Shown: positions 1 to 6,666 of the stretch, piece by piece
Layout: each line of letters opens with the position of its first letter
Numbering within the stretch: the first letter of the stretch is position 1
Origin: Clostridium sp. CAG:253
GTDB lineage: Bacteria; Bacillota; Clostridia; Lachnospirales; Lachnospiraceae
Length of the DNA: 10,055 bases
Direction of reading: 5' to 3'
Assembly: GCA_000436755.1 (NCBI GenBank)
Contig: FR887319.1
Span: 6,213 to 16,267, forward strand
Made by a program: the position numbers and the translations under genes
The notes under the pieces: generated by a model
What the model was told of the DNA's origin: nothing
Databases searched by the model: none
Seen by the model: only the letters and a program-made list of their open reading frames with translations

Positions 1-92
1 GTAAGAAAAGCCTGTACACTTATAATTATGATGAGAAGTACCGCAAACACCGATACCCTTTTTTTGCTGAACCTGAAATATTTGTATAACAT
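1..92 (-). CDS. N-terminal fragment of a membrane-anchored or secreted protein, cut by the window edge
   Basis: Thirty open codons start from ATG at 92-90 and run off the left edge. The peptide begins MLYKYFRFSKKRVSVF and continues into a hydrophobic stretch (about residues 13-29, VSVFAVLLIIISVQAFL). A basic KKR followed by a hydrophobic helix is the layout of a signal peptide or an N-terminal transmembrane anchor. A purine-rich AAGGAAAGG lies about 11 nt upstream of the ATG, a slightly distant SD. A good promoter (125-154) sits just upstream, so the gene probably has its own transcription start although it follows the glycosyltransferase in the same direction. Too little is visible to name a family; the start is well supported by promoter, SD and peptide character. 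Confidence 0.65.
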   Translation of the reverse strand, partial: MLYKYFRFSKKRVSVFAVLLIIIISVQAFL

Positions 93-124
93 ATTTTATT
101 AAACCTTTCCTTCTTTCGATTGAT

Positions 125-154
125 ATAATAACTTCAAATAGTGGATTTTGTCAA
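125..154 (-). promoter_or_regulatory. Sigma-70/A type promoter for the left-edge gene
   Basis: On the minus strand a perfect -35 TTGACA (154-149) is followed after 18 bp by a -10 TATTAT (130-125), which matches 5 of 6 consensus bases. The predicted start of transcription near 118 gives a leader of about 26 nt before the ATG at 92. The -35 overlaps a small dyad GTCA-N5-TGAC (150-162) with an ATGCAT core, a possible but unproven operator. The promoter lies 7 bp beyond the stop codon of the upstream glycosyltransferase. Confidence 0.65.
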
Positions 155-161
155 TGCATGA

Positions 162-1331
162 CTAACTCAAGTTTTTTACAATTTTCTTAATTTTTCTACA
201 TCTTTCTTCCCACGTATCATTTTTCATTACTTTTTGATATGCACTTTGACGCATATTGTCAATTTTGTTATTGTCAGAAATTATATTCTTTATTCTCTCA
301 AAATCTTTTTTTAGGTCAGAGAAATTATACTTTAAATAATCTTTTCCTTCTTCATATACATTTAGTCCCGTCACATAATCAGTAATTACAACAGCTCCGT
401 TTGCCATTGCATTGTATATACGGTCATGTGGGGCATTTTTAAACAGCGGCTGAACATTAAGAACAGCTTTTGACATCTGCATAAAACCTGCTATATTCCC
501 ATATCCTGTCTGTTCATGAATGTTTAGTCTGTTATGGTATTTACCGTCATACATTTCCCATCTTGCACCAACCACATCAAGTGATATTCCAACGGACATC
601 AATGCTTCAACTGTCATCTGCCTTAAATATTCTCTTATATATTTGTCAATATATCTTGAGACATCAGGCAGTATATCATGTTTTTGATTATCCGTTTCAA
701 GAAGCCTTTTTCTCATATCACATACGGCAAATTCCTCTCCGCTTTTTATCATATCAATGCATTCTTTGGCATAATCTAAATATCTTTTCCCTTTATCTTT
801 AAGTATATCTTCAAAATAAGAAACAGGAGTGAATGTAGCCGGAAACAATACATCTATTTTACGCTCATCACTTTCCTGCAGAGATATCTTTTCAACAGTC
901 TGCGTGCAGGCAGCAAGTGGCATTGCAATCGTATTTCTTATATTAGGATAACATGTATTTATATAATCACAATGCTCGCTGTCAAGACATATGACATTAA
1001 AATTGTCGAGTTTCCTGTCTAACACATGTGCCTGATGAATCGGATGGTCCACTATATAATCGATAAAAGGCACCTTAAAACAATCGAGATAAGGCTTGTC
1101 ATCTTCATATAAGAGCGGCAATATTGAATTTATGTCGAAAATAAAATCAAATTTCAGAGTATGTGACATTGCCAAAATATCTTCAAGAATTTCCTCACTC
1201 TGATTTATGTCTTTTACAATGTAATGTAAGACCTCATCTCCAAGTTTCAGGAATGCCTTTTTTAATTCATTCATAAATACGGATGACGATGAATAAGACA
1301 ATTCCCTTGTTTCTAAAAAAAGTATTCTCAT
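162..1331 (-). CDS. CgeB-like glycosyltransferase family protein
   Basis: 389 aa, predicted cytoplasmic GT-B type glycosyltransferase resembling the CgeB/Glycos_transf_1_3 group. The N-terminus MRILFLETREL is a typical first Rossmann strand and supports the ATG start, although the SD (CAGGTA, about 11 nt upstream) is weak. The C-terminal donor-binding half carries the group's signature around residues 286-320: SKAVLNVQPLF, then APHDRIYNAMANGAVVITD. In related proteins this acidic/Asn-Gly region contacts the nucleotide-sugar. The end, with KNDTWEERCRKI (370-381), matches the family's usual C-terminal helix. The acceptor is unknown; surface glycan or flagellin glycosylation are both possible, and the flagellin methylase further right makes flagellar modification thinkable but unproven. 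It lies 48 bp downstream of the YhfC-like gene, probably co-transcribed. No terminator hairpin is visible after its stop. Confidence 0.75.
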   Translation of the reverse strand: MRILFLETRELSYSSSSVFMNELKKAFLKLGDEVLHYIVKDINQSEEILEDILAMSHTLKFDFIFDINSILPLLYEDDKPYLDCFKVPFIDYIVDHPIHQAHVLDRKLDNFNVICLDSEHCDYINTCYPNIRNTIAMPLAACTQTVEKISLQESDERKIDVLFPATFTPVSYFEDILKDKGKRYLDYAKECIDMIKSGEEFAVCDMRKRLLETDNQKHDILPDVSRYIDKYIREYLRQMTVEALMSVGISLDVVGARWEMYDGKYHNRLNIHEQTGYGNIAGFMQMSKAVLNVQPLFKNAPHDRIYNAMANGAVVITDYVTGLNVYEEGKDYLKYNFSDLKKDFERIKNIISDNNKIDNMRQSAYQKVMKNDTWEERCRKIKKIVKNLS

Positions 1332-1379
1332 AATATTTTTTACCTGTGAAACAAATATTCTTCAAGCGCTTTTAAGCTT

Positions 1380-2231
1380 TTAATTTGTAAGTTTTTTTCC
1401 GGCAACATCAAAACTCTTTTCTTTTTTCGTTGTCTCTTTCTTTGGAAGAGTTTTATAAACATTATACGCATAAACACATACAACTATTGAATACACTATC
1501 GAAACCACCTCTGTGGCAAATCTAGGGCATATGTCCCTCTGATAAAGTGCTGCCGGCATATTGCCTAATGTATGAAGGATTACAGCTATGATAATATAAT
1601 GATTGTTGTTTGTTTCTTTCACTGCTTTAAATACCAAAACAGACAGTGCTACCTGCATGAACATAACGAAGAAACGCTGTCCGCCTGCCCACAGGCTTTG
1701 TGAAAGTGTCAACTGCTTGATACTGTTAACAAGTTCTGTCATAGCGGTCTTTGACTGCTCGTCAGGAAGGGCATTTATAACACTTGATATCTTATTCTGG
1801 TTTATAAGCTGTGCATAAGCATAATATTGAAGCTGGGTGACGCCAAGTGCTATCATACACTCAATTCCACCATGTCCAAGTCCATAAAAAATTGATGTTT
1901 CGTTATCAGAAGTATATTTTGTTAGGAAAAACTTAAAAGCGACAAAACGTCCCGCCTCCTCAAAAACTGAAGCTATCAAACTTACATATACAGCATATAC
2001 AATTCCATTTCCTACTATAAAATCTGATATTGGATTTTTAGTATGTAAAAAAATCATGTTTGGAACTGACTCGAAGCAAAATGTAAACATAATGAAAACT
2101 CCGGCTCCGACCAGAGATGGAATTATACTTTTTTTAGTTCGCACTTTCCATGCTAATATAAAAACAACCGGGATTACAAATCCCAAAACAGACATCTGCA
2201 TTATTAAATTTACTATACCATTAGAAATCAT
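1380..2231 (-). CDS. YhfC-family intramembrane metalloprotease-like membrane protein
   Basis: 283 aa integral membrane protein with about 7-8 hydrophobic segments (for example residues 9-28, 38-60, 72-92, 187-203, 211-230 and 241-258) and a charged lysine-rich tail (263-281). It matches the YhfC family (PF10086), related to CPBP-type glutamic intramembrane proteases. The visible motifs are EEAGRF (91-96, the EExxR element), GLGHGGIE (117-124) and H220-T-L-G-N224, which together would form the polar active site within the membrane. The start is well supported by GAGGTGA 3 nt upstream of the ATG (2235-2241). The in-family substrate is unknown. It is followed after 48 bp by the glycosyltransferase on the same strand. 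The 250-bp gap before it suggests its own promoter or a long leader, but none stands out. Confidence 0.8.
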   Translation of the reverse strand: MISNGIVNLIMQMSVLGFVIPVVFILAWKVRTKKSIIPSLVGAGVFIMFTFCFESVPNMIFLHTKNPISDFIVGNGIVYAVYVSLIASVFEEAGRFVAFKFFLTKYTSDNETSIFYGLGHGGIECMIALGVTQLQYYAYAQLINQNKISSVINALPDEQSKTAMTELVNSIKQLTLSQSLWAGGQRFFVMFMQVALSVLVFKAVKETNNNHYIIIAVILHTLGNMPAALYQRDICPRFATEVVSIVYSIVVCVYAYNVYKTLPKKETTKKEKSFDVAGKKLTN

Positions 2232-2272
2232 ATGTCACCTCATAATTATTTTATTTTAATCGAACGGATAAA

Positions 2273-2315
2273 GATGATTTTTTATCATAAAATCAGACGA
2301 TTTTGTCAAATCATC
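2273..2315. repeat. Nested inverted repeat between the fliB-like operon and yhfC-like gene
   Basis: Outer arms GATGATTT (2273-2280) and AAATCATC (2308-2315) enclose a second stem, AAAATC (2289-2294) and GATTTT (2299-2304), with the 4-nt loop AGAC. There is no GC-rich stem plus U-run on either strand, so it is not a convincing intrinsic terminator, although it sits where the four-gene operon could end. It overlaps the 28-codon ORF that follows the small gene at 2343-2444. Confidence 0.4.
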
Positions 2316-2342
2316 AAATAGAATACTTCTCCAAAACTTCAT

Positions 2343-2444
2343 CTAAAATTTTCGTTCAAACAGTTCTTCCTTTGTAGTATCGGCACCTTCTCTTGCATTA
2401 TAATCACCAAGTTTGGCATCTCTCTCCAATATTTTGTATTCCAT
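2343..2444 (-). CDS. Small hypothetical protein of 33 aa, possibly the front of a decayed gene
   Basis: A 33-codon ORF starts at ATG 2444 with a proper SD, AAAAGAGG (2458-2451), 6 nt upstream, 37 bp after the FliB stop codon. The peptide is polar and charged, beginning MEYKILERDAKLGDYN and ending KEELFERKF. Two readings continue after its TAG. In the same frame, an ORF starts directly with ATG at 2342 and runs 28 codons to 2256. In another frame, a switch at the CGAAAATTTTAG run gives KILDEVLEKYSI and then stop, which looks like a natural protein end. The gene may therefore be a real microprotein of the operon or a small gene frameshifted at the A4T4 run. No family is recognised. Confidence 0.4.
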   Translation of the reverse strand: MEYKILERDAKLGDYNAREGADTTKEELFERKF

Positions 2445-2481
2445 AATAATCCTCTTTTCGTTCTGTTTATTATTTACAGTA

Positions 2482-3717
2482 TCATAACAGCTTAAAAATG
2501 TTTTCTAAGGAAAATCGTGGATTTCTCTGCATAAGGCTATCCCATTGTTCCATATTCTCATCGGAATTTTCAACTTCTCTCACAAACCAGTGGGCATACT
2601 CAACCTTATCGTCAATTGTAATATTTTTATTGTTTTCAAGCCAGCTCATAAACCATAGCTCTTTTATGATAAGCGTATTTACAACAGCCATCTTTATCTT
2701 GGCCAAAAGTGCTTCATCATAAACTGACTGGCAGCAATAGACATATGTAAAGTAATACAACAGCTGTTCAATCTCAATATCATCAAGTTTTGTCTCAAAT
2801 TCACAATGAAGCTCATCATATTCTTTGTTTTCCATCTGCTGCCTTATGTTTAATACGCTTTGCAGATACGGTATCCATGTCGGTTTTAATGCCTCCATAG
2901 TACAAAGAGTGAATAATATATCACTTAAAATCTTTTTTCTTTCGTGTTCCTCATCCGGCTTAAACCAGTCCGTATCTTCGCTGTCCTCTATATTCTTGCG
3001 CATTTTTTCAAAGGCGTTAGATTTTTTATAGTATTTGAGAATTTTTGTGATTTCCTCTTTTTCCTCATCTGTAAATGAATTTTTTATGCCAAAAATGGCT
3101 TTAATTCCTTTTGTGTCTCTGCTCCTTACATTTCTTGCTCTTATGCGCCTCTCAATATCATGTGCAATTCCAAGAGATAGAGCCATTCTCTGGGATATTG
3201 TGAGTTCCCTGTCCTGCTGGAGTTTTAAAAGATTATCCCTTGCGTCAAGTAATATCTCAAAAAGTTCTTCATCAAATTTTCTGTCACGCTTTTCGATTTC
3301 TTTTTTATCCTCATAAATAATTTCAACGGGCTCTTTTCTTTCAAGAAGCTGCTTGCATACAATAGGACATGTGATTGCAAGTGAACGTTCTCTGACATTG
3401 TCGTATACTTCTTCATGGCGCGGATGTGTATAGCATGTCTCACAAAGATAATCTTCTCCGAGTTCTGAAACAATGTCACATAGATTGTCATCATTTAAAA
3501 ATTCGCATCTGTTTTCATCTCCGTGAGGACAGATGTCACCGGTTTTTGGGTCGATTTTTTCTGCCATTCGTTTTCCAAGCGGACCTTTAACTGTCTTGTA
3601 TTTTTTTAATGTCTTCCTGTCAACTGTTATCTGCCAGATATGACAGCAGCTGTCAGGACATGCCATTCCGCCTACACATTTAAAATCTTTGAAATAGTCA
3701 GGATAATAATAACGCAT
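2482..3717 (-). CDS. fliB: FliB-type flagellin lysine-N-methylase
   Basis: 411 aa, cysteine-rich N-terminus as in FliB, which methylates lysine side chains of flagellin using SAM; Salmonella FliB has been reported to need an iron-sulfur cluster. The visible cysteines are C14-x5-C20-x3-CC(24-25), C63, C71, C80, C92-x2-C95 and C117-x3-C121. The stretch YLCETCYTHPRH (90-101) and the opening RYYYPDYFKDFKC are characteristic. The C-terminal two thirds is helical, rich in Lys/Glu and variable in the family. An in-frame extension to 3774 exists, but the ATG at 3717 is preferred: SD AAGGAGG (3736-3730) lies 12 nt upstream, the family begins here, and this start leaves 1 bp after the Nudix stop (TAG-T-ATG). 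It is the last large gene of the FIST/chemoreceptor operon. No flagellin gene is visible in the window. Confidence 0.85.
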   Translation of the reverse strand: MRYYYPDYFKDFKCVGGMACPDSCCHIWQITVDRKTLKKYKTVKGPLGKRMAEKIDPKTGDICPHGDENRCEFLNDDNLCDIVSELGEDYLCETCYTHPRHEEVYDNVRERSLAITCPIVCKQLLERKEPVEIIYEDKKEIEKRDRKFDEELFEILLDARDNLLKLQQDRELTISQRMALSLGIAHDIERRIRARNVRSRDTKGIKAIFGIKNSFTDEEKEEITKILKYYKKSNAFEKMRKNIEDSEDTDWFKPDEEHERKKILSDILFTLCTMEALKPTWIPYLQSVLNIRQQMENKEYDELHCEFETKLDDIEIEQLLYYFTYVYCCQSVYDEALLAKIKMAVVNTLIIKELWFMSWLENNKNITIDDKVEYAHWFVREVENSDENMEQWDSLMQRNPRFSLENIFKLL

Positions 3718-3718
3718 A

Positions 3719-4231
3719 CTATTTAAATGCCTCCTTAATACTGTCATAATGTAAGAAAATTCCCTGATTTGCAAATTCCTCTATCTGTTCCAAGTCAGTT
3801 ATCATGAAGTCTTTTGTCTCGGCATCCTGAAGTTTTACATCAGACTCATCAAAATCCATCTCAAATTTATATAAATCAACAAAATAATTATCACCTTCAC
3901 CCGGATTTTCACGATGATATGAGAACAAAAATCCGCCTGCGGCATTGTTTACATCAAGACCGGTCTCCTCCAAGATTTCTCTCTTTACGGCATCTAAAGA
4001 ATCTTCGCCTGCCATTGCCGCACCGCCTGAAATTTCCCACCAGCCCGGTGCCCATGCCTTATCCATCGCACGTTTTGTAATAAGAAATTTACCATCCGGT
4101 CTTTTAACAACACCAAGAACCGTAAGATGGTATTCTCCATCTTTAAGGCACCAGTCATTTCTTTTCATAAGGCGCCCTGTTCTCTTTTTATCTTTATCAT
4201 AAATATCCCACATCTCAACTTTTGAGTTCAC
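3719..4231 (-). CDS. Nudix hydrolase (IDI/YfcD-like)
   Basis: 170 aa Nudix-fold pyrophosphohydrolase. The Nudix box GX5EX7REUXEEXGU is complete at residues 70-92: G70, E76, then REILEETGL (84-92), with the metal-binding Glu residues E85, E88 and E89 all present. The start EMWDIYDKDKKRTGR (6-20) and the WAPGWWEISGG segment (60-70) resemble the branch that includes isopentenyl-diphosphate isomerase-like and YfcD-like proteins, where an N-terminal strand precedes the box. The substrate cannot be read from the sequence; nucleoside diphosphate derivatives are the family norm. The start codon is GTG (4231-4229), favoured by SD GGGAGGA (4245-4239) 8 nt upstream over the ATG six codons in. It sits 27 bp behind the chemoreceptor gene and 1 bp before fliB, so translational coupling with fliB is likely. 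Confidence 0.9.
   Translation of the reverse strand: MNSKVEMWDIYDKDKKRTGRLMKRNDWCLKDGEYHLTVLGVVKRPDGKFLITKRAMDKAWAPGWWEISGGAAMAGEDSLDAVKREILEETGLDVNNAAGGFLFSYHRENPGEGDNYFVDLYKFEMDFDESDVKLQDAETKDFMITDLEQIEEFANQGIFLHYDSIKEAFK
3730..3736 (-). promoter_or_regulatory. Ribosome binding site that fixes the fliB start
   Basis: AAGGAGG on the minus strand, inside the last codons of the Nudix gene and 12 nt before ATG 3717. It decides against the longer in-frame start at 3774. The spacing is longer than the usual 6-9 nt, which fits coupling to translation of the upstream gene. Confidence 0.7.
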
Positions 4232-4238
4232 TATCTGT

Positions 4239-4245
4239 TCCTCCC
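4239..4245 (-). promoter_or_regulatory. Ribosome binding site of the Nudix gene, supporting a GTG start
   Basis: GGGAGGA on the minus strand, 8 nt (AACAGATA counted from GGAGG) before GTG 4231. This gives the GTG good spacing, whereas the next ATG is 18 nt further in. Confidence 0.7.
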
Positions 4246-4258
4246 GTTTTTTATTTAT

Positions 4259-5170
4259 CTATTTATCCATCAATTTAGGCAATTGTTTTAATACATTATC
4301 TATATCTTCAAATATAAATCCCTTGTTTGTCTCATGTTCATCTATGCCGTCAATAAATTTTAAAACGTTGTCATAATTTTTTCTTGACATAACTACAAAA
4401 TCACCTATCATAGCCACACTTTTCTCAGAATTATGTACGGCATTATTTATTGACTCCTGAGTCTGCCCTGTCTTTGCCGCCTCATCTTTTATGTTATCAA
4501 AAATACTGTATGTCTTTTCTACCTGCTCGATACTGTTTTTTATTGCCTCACTCGATTTGTTTATGGACTCATTGAGCATATCCATGCCTTCGGTCACATT
4601 TTCTATGCTGTCGTTCACATTATCAACAAGCGACTTGATTTTTTCAGAAAGCATCTTTACATCATTTGCAACTACGGCAAACCCCTTTCCCTGCTCACCT
4701 GCATGCGCTGCTTCCACTGCCGCATTCATGGACAAAAGATTTGTCTGGTTTGCAATAGATACTATTCCCTCTGTTCTTTTATGTATATCCTTTACAGCAT
4801 CTTTAAGTTTTATAAAAGTTTCACCCATATCCTTAAAACTGTCTCTTACATCTTCGGAACTGTCCTTTAAAACCTCTACCTGTTCCTCTGCCTGGTCTAC
4901 AGACTCATTTATTCCATTCTTAACATACTGCAGCTCATTTACAGCGCTTGATATTTCAGAGAATGTGCTTTTAAACGCTTCAATATTTTCTGTAAGAATT
5001 GACATTTCAGACATTACAACCCCAAAAGAATCGGAAATATTTTTAATGTTCTGTGAAGTCTGAAGTTCTTCTGATGCCAAATCCTTATATCTCTCCGTAA
5101 GATATCCAGCCGAATATGAGAAAGGATATTTTATATCTGACTGTTCCTCGTTCTTTTTATTCCTAAACAT
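4259..5170 (-). CDS. Soluble methyl-accepting chemotaxis-type signalling protein
   Basis: 303 aa with no transmembrane segment or sensor domain: essentially a long antiparallel coiled coil. The conserved hairpin tip that contacts CheA and CheW is clear at about 135-178: [20 protein letters not shown], then [21 protein letters not shown]. Helices before and after (about 30-134 and 178-275) carry the heptad pattern of MCP signalling bundles but are short and lack an obvious HAMP. The N-terminal 20 residues are polar. The start at 5170 (MFRNKKNEE) is chosen because SD GGAGGG (5182-5177) lies 6 nt upstream; a start 7 codons earlier would include the SD in the gene. It follows the FIST gene by 29 bp. 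FIST proteins are known partners or fusions of MCP and other signalling domains, so the FIST product is the probable sensor for this receptor. Confidence 0.88.
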   Translation of the reverse strand: MFRNKKNEEQSDIKYPFSYSAGYLTERYKDLASEELQTSQNIKNISDSFGVVMSEMSILTENIEAFKSTFSEISSAVNELQYVKNGINESVDQAEEQVEVLKDSSEDVRDSFKDMGETFIKLKDAVKDIHKRTEGIVSIANQTNLLSMNAAVEAAHAGEQGKGFAVVANDVKMLSEKIKSLVDNVNDSIENVTEGMDMLNESINKSSEAIKNSIEQVEKTYSIFDNIKDEAAKTGQTQESINNAVHNSEKSVAMIGDFVVMSRKNYDNVLKFIDGIDEHETNKGFIFEDIDNVLKQLPKLMDK

Positions 5171-5176
5171 ATATTT

Positions 5177-5182
5177 CCCTCC
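5177..5182 (-). promoter_or_regulatory. Ribosome binding site that fixes the chemoreceptor start
   Basis: GGAGGG on the minus strand, 6 nt before ATG 5170, in the 29-bp gap after the FIST stop codon. It favours MFRNKK over the upstream in-frame ATG at 5191. Confidence 0.75.
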
Positions 5183-5199
5183 GATTATCAAATGTACTT

Positions 5200-6255
5200 T
5201 TATTCAAATACAACACAGGACATTGATTGATTTATATGCTGGCTGTTGTAATGTTCACCCATTCCGACAAAACCTCCATGACAGCCGATTTCCTGCATCC
5301 GGTTTAAATATGTCTCAAAATAGCCGTGTTCACTGAATAAATTATACCTGAAAAGACAATTAACCGAAAAAACACCTGAAACTTTTGAAAAATCTCTTTT
5401 TATTTGTGAAATGGTATCAGCTACAACTCTGTCAACATCATCAAGCTGCAAAATCGTGAGAACATCCATTTCGTTAACCTGTTTAAAGCATACTATTCCG
5501 CTTTCCTTCTGCTGTTCTATTGAGATAATATATATCTCTTTTCCTATAAATCTTCCAAACGGATTTTCATATGTCTGCGTTTCTATTTTTGATTCAGGTA
5601 TATTCAATGCATTACAGTATACCTGTGCAGCCGGCATATTGTCGAGTGAAATAATTTTCTTTTCATCAGTATCTGTCTTTGTAACTACAAATCTGTTTTT
5701 ACTAGGTTTGTATATATTTTCTTTATATGTCTTTATCTTTCCTGAAAGATTTTTAACAAAGGCATATACGCATGCATCAGAATAAATCTTTCCGTTTACA
5801 GACACTTTGTCACACCATGACGTTCCGCCAACAAGTGAAATATTAAACTTGCGGAGTGCCATATTCAGAGTGGTCACAACACAGCTGTCGTTTCCCGTAC
5901 ATAAATCGATACATACGGTATTATCGCTTTCTGCATTGATTTTTCGCATTTTTTCATCTAATTCCCTGATTTTAAGAACCGGTGTGTCGCCGATGGCTGT
6001 AAGAACACCTGTGACTGCTTCTACATCCCCTGTAAAAGCAACAACGCTGCATCCGTCCCCGTTATAAATGTCACCTGTATAGCTTGTACCAACACATCCT
6101 ATACTCGGGACTTTTGGATACAGTTTTTCCAATTCACGAACATTTTTTTCAAAATTTTCATCCTTTGAAAATAAAATAATAAGCTTCGGTTCATTAAGAC
6201 CATTAACGGCTTCTTTTAAACTTCCTGATAAACTTTTTCCGATAAATTGATTCAT
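5200..6255 (-). CDS. FIST domain sensor protein (FIST_N plus FIST_C)
   Basis: 351 aa cytoplasmic protein with the two-part FIST architecture, described for bacterial and archaeal signal transduction proteins and proposed to bind small ligands such as amino acids. FIST_N spans about 20-200: strand KLIILFS (24-30), the marker [15 protein letters not shown] (49-63), and LVGGTSWCD (141-149). FIST_C spans about 205-345 and ends with the typical [13 protein letters not shown] (324-336) and a conserved Asn region (QHINQSM, 339-345). Many FIST proteins are fused to MCP, GGDEF or kinase domains; here it is a separate protein directly upstream of a sensor-less MCP domain, which suggests a split receptor. 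The ATG start at 6255 is supported by AGGAGG (6266-6261) 5 nt upstream. It is the first gene of the operon; a promoter must lie between 6267 and the repeat element, but only weak -10-like sequences (TATAAG, 6308-6303) are visible. Confidence 0.88.
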   Translation of the reverse strand: MNQFIGKSLSGSLKEAVNGLNEPKLIILFSKDENFEKNVRELEKLYPKVPSIGCVGTSYTGDIYNGDGCSVVAFTGDVEAVTGVLTAIGDTPVLKIRELDEKMRKINAESDNTVCIDLCTGNDSCVVTTLNMALRKFNISLVGGTSWCDKVSVNGKIYSDACVYAFVKNLSGKIKTYKENIYKPSKNRFVVTKTDTDEKKIISLDNMPAAQVYCNALNIPESKIETQTYENPFGRFIGKEIYIISIEQQKESGIVCFKQVNEMDVLTILQLDDVDRVVADTISQIKRDFSKVSGVFSVNCLFRYNLFSEHGYFETYLNRMQEIGCHGGFVGMGEHYNSQHINQSMSCVVFE

Positions 6256-6312
6256 AACTTCCTCCTGTTTATAATTATTAAATCGTTTTGACCAAAAAAG
6301 AGCTTATATGCT

Positions 6313-6335
6313 ATAATACGATGCAAGGGGCAAAA
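6313..6335 (+). repeat. Left terminal inverted repeat
   Basis: Reads ATAATAC then GATGCAAGGGGCAAAA. It matches the reverse complement of 6604-6626 at 21 of 23 bases, with mismatches at 6319 and 6330. The matching stops sharply outside 6313. Confidence 0.75.
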
Positions 6336-6439
6336 TACCCTTTGACCACAACATCAGAATTTTAATATTTGTCCTGTCCAAGTTACAAGACATACCATTT
6401 TTTATTATACTATATTATGATATTGTGGTCAAAAGGTAT
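6335..6439. repeat. Long-range 17-bp inverted repeat (6335-6351 with 6423-6439)
   Basis: ATACCCTTTGACCACAA at 6335-6351 is the reverse complement of 6423-6439 with a single mismatch (C6340 against A6434). The right arm is also the left arm of the tight hairpin at 6421-6452, so the two pairings exclude each other. Confidence 0.7.
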
Positions 6440-6452
6440 TTTGACCACAATA
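6421..6452. repeat. Perfect 14-bp hairpin with GGTA loop
   Basis: TATTGTGGTCAAAA (6421-6434) pairs perfectly with TTTTGACCACAATA (6439-6452) across a 4-nt loop. The tract after it (ATACCACGG) is not a U-run, so it is not an intrinsic terminator. Confidence 0.8.
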
Positions 6453-6459
6453 ATACCAC

Positions 6460-6493
6460 GGATTGCTTCATTGCTATGCAATTTTCGCAATCC
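6460..6493. repeat. Two-step hairpin
   Basis: GGATTGC (6460-6466) pairs with GCAATCC (6487-6493). Within it ATTGC (6470-6474) pairs with GCAAT (6478-6482) across the 3-nt loop TAT. Confidence 0.65.
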
Positions 6494-6495
6494 TG

Positions 6496-6555
6496 CAAAC
6501 ACCGACAATCCCGCATCTTTTCAAGCAAATCTGCTACTTGTCGGTGTTTGGCGGG
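6496..6555. repeat. 13-bp inverted repeat with possible H-type pseudoknot
   Basis: CAAACACCGACAA (6496-6508) pairs perfectly with TTGTCGGTGTTTG (6538-6550), enclosing 29 nt. The loop bases CCCGC (6510-6514) are complementary to GCGGG (6551-6555) directly 3' of the stem, so an H-type pseudoknot with loops of 1, 0 and 23 nt could form. The GGG at 6553-6555 also belongs to the next hairpin. Confidence 0.6.
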
Positions 6556-6612
6556 TCAAGCCATCAGATAGTAATTTGTATGTAAACATACATTACTATC
6601 TGCTTTTGACCC
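6553..6612. repeat. Long bulged hairpin overlapping the right terminal repeat
   Basis: CAGATAGTAA (6565-6574) and TGTATGT (6577-6583) pair with ACATACA (6586-6592) and TTACTATCTG (6593-6602); only TT 6575-6576 is bulged, and a real loop would open a few central pairs. Outside this GGGTCAA (6553-6559) pairs with TTGACCC (6606-6612), which is also part of the right terminal repeat. Confidence 0.75.
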
Positions 6613-6626
6613 TTGCATCATATTAT
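6604..6626 (-). repeat. Right terminal inverted repeat
   Basis: Reads TTTTGACCCTTGCATC then ATATTAT, the inverted partner of 6313-6335 with two mismatches. It ends 52 bp before the GTG of the Cbi-like gene, so that gene's promoter lies in or just beside the element. The outward TTGCAT (6613-6618) with TTAAAT (6636-6641) 17 bp on is a weak candidate. Confidence 0.75.
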
Positions 6627-6666
6627 TTTCGTAAATTAAATATCAATTACGAAAAATAACTGAAAT

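Larger units (their letters stand above)
6313..6626. mobile_element. MITE-like structured element with 23-bp terminal inverted repeats
   Basis: The spacer between the divergent FIST and Cbi-like genes is filled by a 314-bp unit. Its ends, 6313-6335 and 6604-6626, are inverted copies matching at 21 of 23 positions (core GATGCAAGGG-K-CAAAA, preceded by ATAATA-Y). Inside lie at least four further dyads: 6335-6351 with 6423-6439, 6421-6452, 6460-6493, 6496-6550 and 6553-6612. The only long plus-strand ORF (6369-6659) has no SD and no protein-like composition, so the unit is non-coding. This is the architecture of a non-autonomous inverted-repeat element, but a large structured RNA is the alternative. 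No clear target-site duplication is visible at the edges. The motif TTTTGACC recurs at 6286 (outside), 6440 and 6604. Confidence 0.6.

Noticed and set aside
2273..2315. Intrinsic terminator of the four-gene operon
   Set aside because: The stems are AT-only or nearly so and no U-run follows directly on the minus strand; kept only as an inverted repeat.
3718..3774. N-terminal extension of FliB to an upstream ATG
   Set aside because: It would overlap the Nudix gene by 56 bp and lies upstream of the SD at 3730-3736. The family starts at MRYYYPDYF.
4491..5063. 190-codon plus-strand ORF opposite the chemoreceptor gene
   Set aside because: It is rich in Ser, Phe and Leu, as expected for the antisense of a Lys/Glu/Asn-rich coiled coil. 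The opposite strand has clear MCP motifs and an SD.
6268..6295. Promoter TTGGTC-N16-TATAAA for the FIST operon
   Set aside because: The transcription start it predicts would fall inside the SD at 6261-6266, leaving no usable leader.
6369..6659. 96-codon plus-strand ORF in the divergent spacer
   Set aside because: It has no SD, runs through the hairpins and the right terminal repeat, and its composition looks like translated repeat DNA rather than protein.
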